Part shown: positions 1 through 5,218 of the stretch, in pieces
Layout: each line of letters starts with the position of its first letter
How positions within the stretch are numbered: the stretch's first letter is position 1
Assembly (NCBI GenBank): GCA_023265785.1
Contig: JAHFSL010000191.1
Location: 1-5,655, forward strand
Source: Candidatus Coatesiibacteriota bacterium
Lineage (GTDB): Bacteria > Oederibacteriota > CAKKQC01
DNA: 5,655 bases
Direction: 5' to 3'
Notes under the pieces: generated by a model
What the model was told of the DNA's origin: nothing
What the model saw: the letters and a program-made list of their open reading frames with translations, nothing else
Database searches by the model: none
Made by a program: the position numbers and the translations under genes

Positions 1-335
1 CGGTGGGCCGCGACATAGTGGACGGCAACCGGGAGGCGCTCGCGTTCGTCCGGGAGAATTTTACCCGCCATGGCATGATCATGTACCGCCTCATCCGGGA
101 CTGCCAGCGGGCCGGGACCATCCGCCGCCTGCCGTTCCCCACGGTGGTGGCCATGATCGCCGCGCCCCAGGCCATGCCGGTCCTCGCCGTGGCCGTCCTG
201 GAGCGCGTGACCGCCGGCCGGTTCTTCGGCTTGCCCCTGGGGACCATCGCCCGACTTCTGCTGACCGACCGGGCCATGGCGCTCCGACTGGACCTCTCGC
301 TCGGCGCGCTCGCCCCGGCCGGGTCCCGCGGATGA
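1..335 (+). CDS. TetR/AcrR-family transcriptional regulator, C-terminal part (5' end outside window)
   Basis: The reading frame is open from the first bases and ends at TGA 333-335; about 110 residues are visible. The segment is helical and resembles the ligand-binding and dimerisation half of TetR-type repressors, with a typical stretch RLIRDCQRAGTIRRLPF (about residues 29-45) followed by a hydrophobic helix with APQAMPVLAVAVLER. No helix-turn-helix is present, so the DNA-binding N-terminus must lie upstream of the window. The GTG at position 3 is therefore almost certainly an internal codon, not the start. The gene overlaps the outer membrane factor gene by 4 bases (ATGA). This position suggests a local repressor that is co-transcribed with the pump, as CecR is with ybhGFSR in E. 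coli. The effector is unknown. The family call rests on general resemblance and context, because the diagnostic domain is missing. Confidence 0.72.
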   Translation, partial: VGRDIVDGNREALAFVRENFTRHGMIMYRLIRDCQRAGTIRRLPFPTVVAMIAAPQAMPVLAVAVLERVTAGRFFGLPLGTIARLLLTDRAMALRLDLSLGALAPAGSRG

Positions 336-1687
336 TCGGCCTTGTCGTGGCCCTGGCGGCGCTGGCCGCACCGGACACGCCTGCGGGCGGCGCGCCGGTC
401 TTCTCCGTCTCCTTCGCGCAGACCGTGCGCGACGCCGTCGCCGTCTCCGGGTCCCTCAAGGCCGCCGGACACGAAGCCGGCGCCGCCTCCTCGCGCGCCG
501 CCGGCGCGATCAGCCCCCTTCTGCCCCAGTTCTCTGTGGACGCGAACTACCGCTATCTTGATGCCGTCCCCGAACTCACCGTCTTTCCGGGCAAGGCCCC
601 CGTGGCCCTGGGCGCGCACCAGAACTATTCCGTGGGCCCGACCGCGACCTGGACACTCTGGGACTGGGGTGCCTCCTACGAAGCCTGGCAGGGCGCGGGC
701 GACCGGGCGGCCGCCGAGGCGGCACAGCGGGACCTCGCCCGCCGGTCCGTGGCCCTGCTCGCCGCCGTCACGTACATCCAGGCCCAGATGGCGGCCGAGC
801 AGGTGCGGCTGGTGGCCGATGCCCTCAAGGTGGCGCGCACCCAGCACCATGACATCAGCCTGCGCCAGCAGGCGGGCAACGCCAGCCGGCTGGACCTCCT
901 CCAGGCGCACCAGGAACTGCTCGCACGCCAGCGCGCCTTCGCGCAGGCGCGCGCGGACCTGGCGGCCGGGCTGAACGACCTGTTCGCGCTGACCGCCACG
1001 GGGACCGGGCTGGACGCCTCCCTGCCGCTGGATACCCGTGCCGCCGCCGATCTGCCGGAAGGGAGCGAGCCGCCCACCCTGCTCGTCGCACTCGATCCGC
1101 TCGATGAGGCCCTGCTCGCCCTTGAGCCGGCGGGCCGCGGCGCACCCGATCCCCGGTTCCCCCGGATCCGGTACTACGACCGGCTGGCGGAGGCGTCCCG
1201 CCGCGCCGCCACGGGCCTGACCGTCTCCCGCCTGCCCCGGATCCAGATCACCAGCCGCGTCAGCCTGGACTACCCCAACGGGCCGATCCTGGAGCAGGTC
1301 ACCCAGAAATCGGCCGGCGTCATGGCCACCATGCCGATCTTCACGGGGACGAAGCTGGTCCGCGATGCGCAGGAACAGCGCGACCATGCCGCAGCGCTCA
1401 CGGCCCAGCGCGACAGCGCGGCGTCCGACCTGGCGCGCGACTGGCGCAAGGCGGCCGCCCGGCTGGCCCAACTGCGGGCGCAGGCCGAGCTGAACCGGCA
1501 GGCGATCGCCGAGGCGCAGGAAACCGCCCGGCTTGTCTACGACTCCTACCGCGGCGGCCAGGCGCGGTTCATCGAGGTCGAGACCGCCAACCTGCACACC
1601 CTTGAGGCGCAGGTCCAGGACGCCCGGACCCGCGCCGAGACCCTGACCCAATTGGCCATCATGCAAAGCCTGTCCAAGGAGGACTGA
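332..1687 (+). CDS. TolC-family outer membrane efflux channel protein
   Basis: A 451-residue protein, close to the usual size of TolC/OprM-type outer membrane factors, which form trimeric channels across the outer membrane and periplasm. The internal two-fold repeat of the family is visible. A beta-strand pair (ANYRYLDAV at 71-79, then TATWTLWDWG at 104-113) leads into a long Ala/Gln/Arg-rich coiled-coil hairpin (about 114-220) containing AGNASRLDLLQAHQELL. A second strand pair (LPRIQITSRVSLDY from 301, MATMPIFTGTKL at 331-342) leads into a second hairpin (343-440) with the equivalent YRGGQARFIEVETANL near 406-421. The N-terminus MIGLVVALAALAAP looks like a short signal sequence but lacks a basic n-region. 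No cysteine lipobox is seen, so the protein is probably not lipidated. The ATG overlaps the regulator stop (ATGA), no alternative start was found in frame just upstream, and no clear Shine-Dalgarno precedes it, so translational coupling is likely. Having its own channel means the pump need not borrow a housekeeping TolC. Confidence 0.9.
   Translation: MIGLVVALAALAAPDTPAGGAPVFSVSFAQTVRDAVAVSGSLKAAGHEAGAASSRAAGAISPLLPQFSVDANYRYLDAVPELTVFPGKAPVALGAHQNYSVGPTATWTLWDWGASYEAWQGAGDRAAAEAAQRDLARRSVALLAAVTYIQAQMAAEQVRLVADALKVARTQHHDISLRQQAGNASRLDLLQAHQELLARQRAFAQARADLAAGLNDLFALTATGTGLDASLPLDTRAAADLPEGSEPPTLLVALDPLDEALLALEPAGRGAPDPRFPRIRYYDRLAEASRRAATGLTVSRLPRIQITSRVSLDYPNGPILEQVTQKSAGVMATMPIFTGTKLVRDAQEQRDHAAALTAQRDSAASDLARDWRKAAARLAQLRAQAELNRQAIAEAQETARLVYDSYRGGQARFIEVETANLHTLEAQVQDARTRAETLTQLAIMQSLSKED
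1676..1683 (+). promoter_or_regulatory. Strong Shine-Dalgarno for the membrane fusion protein gene
   Basis: AAGGAGGA lies 7 bases before the ATG at 1691 and overlaps the last codons of the outer membrane factor gene, whose stop is at 1685-1687. It is the best ribosome binding site in the window. It fixes the start of the adaptor gene and suggests that this gene is translated by independent initiation rather than only by coupling. Confidence 0.85.
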
Positions 1688-1690
1688 CCC

Positions 1691-2425
1691 ATGCCCCCCC
1701 AACGCATCCGCATCGTCGTCGGCGTGCTCGGCACCGTGCTGACCGGGCTTGTCGTCTGGCGGGTCTTCTTTGCCGGCGAGTTCCGGTATGCGGGCACCAT
1801 CGAGGCCACGGAAGTGGATGTGCCCGCGCGCATCGCCTCCGTGATTGCCGCGCTGGAGGCCCACGAGGGCCAGGAGGTCCCCGCGGGGGCCGTCCTCGTC
1901 CGGCTGGCGGGCGAGGACATCCGGCTGGCCGCCGACCTCAACGAGCGCAATTACCAGCGGGCGCTCTCGCTGTTCAACAGCGGATCCATGGCGCAGGCCG
2001 AATTCGACCGCATCCGGTACCTGCGCGAGGACAGCGCGCTCAAGACCCGTTGGCTTTCCATCAAGGCTCCGCTGGCCGGCACGGTCCTCAATACCTATTT
2101 CGAGGCCGGGGAAATGGTCGGGCCCGGCGCCCGGGTGGCCACGCTCGCCGACCTGGCCGAAGTCTGGGCGTGGATCTACCTCCCCCAACCGGCCCTCGCG
2201 TCCCTCAAACTGGGTGAGCCGGTGACGGGCTCCCTTCCCGAACTGCGCGGCAAGGCCTTTCCGGGCCGGCTGGCAGTGATCCGGGACAAGGCCGAGTTCA
2301 CGCCCAAGAATGTCCAGACCCGGGAGGAACGGACCCGGCTGGTGTTCGGCGTGAAGGTGGTGTTCCCGAACCCCGACCGGGTCCTCAAACCCGGGATGAC
2401 GATCGAGGTCCGGCTGGCGCACTGA
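1691..2425 (+). CDS. HlyD-family periplasmic adaptor (membrane fusion protein), YbhG/YhiI-like, short form
   Basis: A 244-residue adaptor expected to link the inner-membrane ABC transporter to the TolC-like channel. Domains in order: basic N-terminus and a single membrane anchor (about 8-28); first half of the lipoyl (biotinyl-like) domain, GTIEATEVDVPARIASVI (35-52) to VRLAGEDI (70-77); a compact helical hairpin (about 77-120) with ALSLFNSGSMAQAEFDRI; second lipoyl half WLSIKAPLAGTVLNTYFEAG (121-140); then a beta-barrel region, with AEFTPKNVQTREER (201-214) and the closing LKPGMTIEVRL (232-242). Both the AEFTPK..QT and KPGM motifs are common in YbhG/YhiI-type adaptors of ABC-2 exporters. The protein is clearly shorter than typical relatives (about 330-355 residues), and the missing length is in the hairpin, where each helix is only about 20 residues. 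There is no sign of a frameshift. It sits 3 bases after the channel gene and 11 bases before the first ATPase gene. Confidence 0.9.
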   Translation: MPPQRIRIVVGVLGTVLTGLVVWRVFFAGEFRYAGTIEATEVDVPARIASVIAALEAHEGQEVPAGAVLVRLAGEDIRLAADLNERNYQRALSLFNSGSMAQAEFDRIRYLREDSALKTRWLSIKAPLAGTVLNTYFEAGEMVGPGARVATLADLAEVWAWIYLPQPALASLKLGEPVTGSLPELRGKAFPGRLAVIRDKAEFTPKNVQTREERTRLVFGVKVVFPNPDRVLKPGMTIEVRLAH

Positions 2426-2426
2426 C

Positions 2427-2432
2427 GGAGGT
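2427..2432 (+). promoter_or_regulatory. Shine-Dalgarno for the first ATPase gene
   Basis: GGAGGT lies in the 11-base gap after the adaptor stop (2423-2425), 4 bases before ATG 2437. The spacing is tight but workable, and the site supports this start codon. The gap is the longest non-coding stretch in the window. Confidence 0.75.
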
Positions 2433-2436
2433 CACC

Positions 2437-3183
2437 ATGCCACTTTCGCCGCTCGGCATCGAGGTGGACGGCGTCACCAAGCGCCTGCGCACCACGCAAG
2501 CCCTGCGCGGCGTCACCGCCCGGTTTGAGCCCGGCCGCCTCCACGGGCTGATCGGGCCCGACGGCGCCGGCAAGACCACCCTGCTCCGCCTGCTGGTCGG
2601 GCTCCTGCGGCCCGATGCCGGCACCATCCGGTTTCATGCCGGCATGGACACCGTGCCCTTCGACACGGTCCGGCCCGCCATGGCCTACATGCCCCAACAG
2701 CAGAGCCTGTACCCCGACCTGTCCGTGGCGGAGCACCTCGAGTTCTTCCAGGAGCTCTACCAGATCCCCGCCGAGGTCTACGCGGAACGCTCGGCCCGCC
2801 TGCTGGCGCTCACCCGGCTGGAGGCCTTTCGGGACCGGGCCGCCCGCCAGTTGTCCGGCGGCATGTACAAGAAGCTGGGGCTCATGTGCGCCCTCCTGCA
2901 GTCCCCCCGGGTCGTCCTGCTGGACGAGCCGACCAATGGCGTGGACCCCATCAGCCGCCGGGAGTTCTGGGCCCTGCTGTACGACCTCGTCGGGCAGGGC
3001 ATCCTGGTCGTGGTGTCCACCGCGTACATGGACGAGGCCGAGCGGTGCGGTACCGTGCACATGCTGGATGATGGCCGCCTGCTCGCGGCGGGCGAGCCCC
3101 GGGCCCTGCTGGCCAGTGAGAAAGCCGCATCGTTTGAGGAGATCTTCCTGCGGTCAGCCGGGGCGACGGCCGGGACCCCATGA
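2437..3183 (+). CDS. ABC transporter ATPase 1, like the N-terminal half of YbhF/RbbA
   Basis: A 248-residue cytoplasmic nucleotide-binding subunit. Visible motifs: Walker A GPDGAGKTT (40-48), Q-loop YMPQQQSLYPDLSV (84-97), canonical signature LSGGM (139-143), Walker B VVLLDEP (159-165) with Asp163 and catalytic Glu164, D-loop GVD (168-170), and the segment STAYMDEAERC (194-204), where the switch histidine expected at position 196 is an alanine. A short C-terminal tail contains SFEEIFL. The GPDGAGKTT Walker A and the missing switch histidine match what I recall of the first ATPase domain of E. coli YbhF (STSYLDEAE there), so this is the counterpart of that domain encoded as a separate gene. 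It very likely dimerises with the next gene product, contributing the working signature motif. The 3' end overlaps the next gene by 4 bases (ATGA). Confidence 0.93.
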   Translation: MPLSPLGIEVDGVTKRLRTTQALRGVTARFEPGRLHGLIGPDGAGKTTLLRLLVGLLRPDAGTIRFHAGMDTVPFDTVRPAMAYMPQQQSLYPDLSVAEHLEFFQELYQIPAEVYAERSARLLALTRLEAFRDRAARQLSGGMYKKLGLMCALLQSPRVVLLDEPTNGVDPISRREFWALLYDLVGQGILVVVSTAYMDEAERCGTVHMLDDGRLLAAGEPRALLASEKAASFEEIFLRSAGATAGTP

Positions 3184-4103
3184 CCGTCCCGGCCGTCGAA
3201 ACCCGCGACCTGACCATGCGGTTCGGGTCCTTTACCGCGGTGGACCGGGTGACCATGACCGTGGAACGCGGGGAAATCTTCGGGTTCCTGGGTGCCAACG
3301 GGGCGGGGAAGACGACCACCATCCGGATGCTCTGCGGCCTGCTGGTGCCCACCGCCGGGATGGCGCGCGTCGCCGGCCACGACCTGCACGACGGGCTGGA
3401 GCCCGTGAAACGCAAGGTCGGCTACATGTCCCAGCGGTTTACCCTGTACGGCGACCTCACGGCGGGCGAGAACCTGGCATTTGCCGCCGCCCTGCGGAAA
3501 ATGGACGAGGCCACCTTTGCCCGCCGCCGCGACGAATTATATGCCCTCGTCGGATACGACCACGACCCGAAAGTGCTCGTCCGGGACATGCCGCCCGGCG
3601 TCCGCCAGCAGATGTCGCTGGTCGCGGCGACGCTCCACGACCCCGAGGTCCTTTTCCTCGACGAGCCGACCGCGGGCGTGACGCCGACCTCCCGCGTCCG
3701 GTTCTGGCGGTTGATCCGGGCGCTCGCGGACGCCGGAAAAACGGTGTTCGTCACGACCCACTACATGGATGAGGCCGAGCAGTGCGGCCGGATCGCGCTC
3801 ATGCGGGGCGGGAAGATCATCGCGCTGGACAGCCCGGCGGGACTGAAGGCGTTGGCATTCCCCCGCCCGCTCGTCGAGATCACCCCGGGGGCGGGGGTAC
3901 CCCCGGACTGGCGCGACCGGTGGTTCGGCGGTGCCCGGTTGGGCACGCTCGTCCCGCATGGCCTGCGGTTCCACCTGGCGGTGCGGGATGCCGCGGCCTG
4001 GCGCGCGGCGGTCCCCACCCTCCCGCCCACGCTGGCCCTGCGCGAGATGATCCCCTCGCTCGAAGACGTCTTCATCGAAATGGTGGAGGGGGCGGACCGG
4101 TGA
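3180..4103 (+). CDS. ABC transporter ATPase 2, like the C-terminal half of YbhF/RbbA
   Basis: A 307-residue nucleotide-binding subunit and probable heterodimer partner of the preceding ATPase. Motifs: Walker A GANGAGKTT (38-46), Q-loop GYMSQRFTLYGDLT (81-94), Walker B VLFLDEP (157-163) with Glu162, and switch histidine His194 in TTHYMDEAEQC. Two motifs are unusual. The signature region reads RDMPPGVRQQMSL (135-147) instead of LSGG, and the D-loop reads GVT (166-168; ACG codon at 3681-3683) instead of GVD. E. coli YbhF's second domain, as I recall it, has a similarly altered signature (LPLGFKQ) but keeps GVD. About 100 C-terminal residues follow the ATPase core and end in PSLEDVFIEM, an extension seen in DrrA-like and YbhF-like ATPases. 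ATG 3180 overlaps the previous stop and lacks a good Shine-Dalgarno, so coupled translation is likely. The 3' end overlaps the permease gene (GTGA). Confidence 0.93.
   Translation: MTVPAVETRDLTMRFGSFTAVDRVTMTVERGEIFGFLGANGAGKTTTIRMLCGLLVPTAGMARVAGHDLHDGLEPVKRKVGYMSQRFTLYGDLTAGENLAFAAALRKMDEATFARRRDELYALVGYDHDPKVLVRDMPPGVRQQMSLVAATLHDPEVLFLDEPTAGVTPTSRVRFWRLIRALADAGKTVFVTTHYMDEAEQCGRIALMRGGKIIALDSPAGLKALAFPRPLVEITPGAGVPPDWRDRWFGGARLGTLVPHGLRFHLAVRDAAAWRAAVPTLPPTLALREMIPSLEDVFIEMVEGADR
3892..3905. repeat. Perfect 14-base palindrome inside the ATPase 2 gene
   Basis: CGGGGGTACCCCCG is a perfect inverted repeat with no spacer, preceded by a further C-run/G-run (CCCCGGGGGCGGGGG, 3883-3897). It falls in the codons for the start of the C-terminal extension, just after the ATPase core (around GAGVPPDW). 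It may be only a consequence of high G+C and Gly/Pro codons. It could also form a local RNA structure. Confidence 0.5.
4085..4092 (+). promoter_or_regulatory. Shine-Dalgarno deciding the GTG start of permease 1
   Basis: GGAGGGGG lies inside the end of the ATPase 2 gene, 7 bases before GTG 4100. The frame stays open far upstream, to an ATG at 3782, but the codons before 4100 overlap the ATPase 2 gene and encode low-complexity Gly/Pro/Arg sequence. This site and the GTGA overlap make GTG 4100 the likely start. Confidence 0.75.
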
Positions 4104-5218
4104 CCGGCGCCTTCTCGCTTCGCCGCACTCGTGCCATCGCCCACAAGGAGGTGCGGCACATCCTGCGCGACCCGCTCACGCTCGGGTTCGCCCTGGGGCT
4201 CCCGCTCGTCCTGGTCGCCTTCTTCGGGTATGCCATTGACCTGGATGTGCGGAACATCCCGGTGGCCCACGTCAACCGGGATCTCACCCGCGCCTCCCGG
4301 CAGTTCATTGAGGTCTTCGACAGCTCCCAGTTCTTCCGGATGTCCCCGGCCCCGCCCGGAGACGCCGTGGGCCACCTGGATGCTGAACGGGCGCGCGCCG
4401 TCCTCATTATTGAACCGGGGTTCGGCCGCCGGTTGGCCCGCGGCCTGCCGGTCACCGCCCAGGTCCTCCTCGACGGCGTGGACAGCTCCACGGCGGGCTC
4501 CGTCCTGGGGTACCTCGGCGGCATCGAGCGGGCTGCCAACGAGCGGCTGACCGGCCGCCCCCTCCCCCGGCCGCCCCTCGCGCTGGAAACCCGGTATGTG
4601 TTCAACCCGGAACTGTCGAGCCGCTGGTTCGTGGTCCCGGGCCTGCTCGTGGTGGTCATGAGCATCATGTCCATCATGCTCACCGCCATGACCGTGGCCA
4701 AGGAGTGGGAGACCGGCTCGATGGAGTTGCTCCTCTCCACGCCCGTCCATCCCGGTGAAATCGTCCTTGGAAAATTGGCGCCGTACCTGGGACTCTCCTT
4801 CTTTGCCATCGGGCTGGTGTATGGGATCGCCCGGATCATGGGAGTCCCGTTTGCCGGGAGCCACCTCCTGCTGGAGCTGGGGTGTCTCCTGTTTCTGATC
4901 CCCTGCCTGATGCAGGGCCTGCTCATCTCGATTGCCACCCGCCAACAGCAATTGGCCATGCAGATCTCCCTGATGGCCGGGATGCTGCCGGCGTTCATGC
5001 TGTCCGGATTCATTTTTCCGATCGAAAGCATGCCGCTCTTCTTTCGCATCGTGACCCGCCTGCTTTCGGCGCGCTGGTTCATGGTGGTCGCCCGCGGCGT
5101 GTTCCTCAAGGACGCCAGCCTGATGGAACTGGCCGGACCCCTGCTCGCCCTGATCGCCATCGGGGCGTTCTTTACCTTCCAGGCGGTGCGCAAGTTCAAG
5201 GCGGATGTGGAGCCATGA
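4100..5218 (+). CDS. ABC-2 family transporter permease, YbhS/YhhJ-like
   Basis: A 372-residue inner-membrane permease, matching the usual 365-380 residues of YbhS, YbhR and YhhJ. The N-terminus has the family pattern KEVRHILRDPLTLGFALGLP (16-35) leading into the first membrane helix (about 29-47). A large extracytoplasmic domain follows (about 48-175), opening with YAIDLDVRNIPVAHVNRD. Five more helices lie near 178-198, 226-246, 257-279, 288-308 and 344-364. The cytoplasmic coupling segment KEWETGSMELLLSTPVHPGE (201-220) after helix 2 is the typical ABC-2 region contacting the ATPase. The start is GTG 4100, which overlaps the ATPase 2 stop by 4 bases and gives a sensible N-terminus. The longer open frame from 3782 would add about 106 low-complexity residues and is rejected. 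It should pair with the downstream permease to form a heterodimeric pore. The exported compound is not evident. Confidence 0.93.
   Translation: MTGAFSLRRTRAIAHKEVRHILRDPLTLGFALGLPLVLVAFFGYAIDLDVRNIPVAHVNRDLTRASRQFIEVFDSSQFFRMSPAPPGDAVGHLDAERARAVLIIEPGFGRRLARGLPVTAQVLLDGVDSSTAGSVLGYLGGIERAANERLTGRPLPRPPLALETRYVFNPELSSRWFVVPGLLVVVMSIMSIMLTAMTVAKEWETGSMELLLSTPVHPGEIVLGKLAPYLGLSFFAIGLVYGIARIMGVPFAGSHLLLELGCLLFLIPCLMQGLLISIATRQQQLAMQISLMAGMLPAFMLSGFIFPIESMPLFFRIVTRLLSARWFMVVARGVFLKDASLMELAGPLLALIAIGAFFTFQAVRKFKADVEP
5198..5205 (+). promoter_or_regulatory. Probable Shine-Dalgarno for permease 2
   Basis: AAGGCGGA is one mismatch from AAGGAGGA and lies 9 bases before ATG 5215, inside the last codons of permease 1. 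It supports the chosen start together with the ATGA overlap. Confidence 0.5.

Noticed and set aside
3..335. GTG at position 3 as a genuine start of a 110-residue protein
   Set aside because: The protein would be a TetR-like ligand domain without any DNA-binding part; the gene is more simply cut by the window edge.
2615..3772. Plus-strand open frame of 385 codons in an alternative frame across both ATPases
   Set aside because: Pro/Arg/Ser/Cys-rich low-complexity translation; the true frames carry complete ABC motifs.
3782..4099. Upstream extension of the permease 1 frame from an ATG at 3782
   Set aside because: The extra 106 residues are low-complexity and overlap the coding sequence of ATPase 2; GTG 4100 has a Shine-Dalgarno and gives a normal family length.
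3761..4951. Minus-strand open frame of 396 codons
   Set aside because: Its composition (Gly, Glu, Gln, His, Arg rich) is typical of an antisense shadow, and it overlaps the ATPase 2 and permease 1 genes completely.
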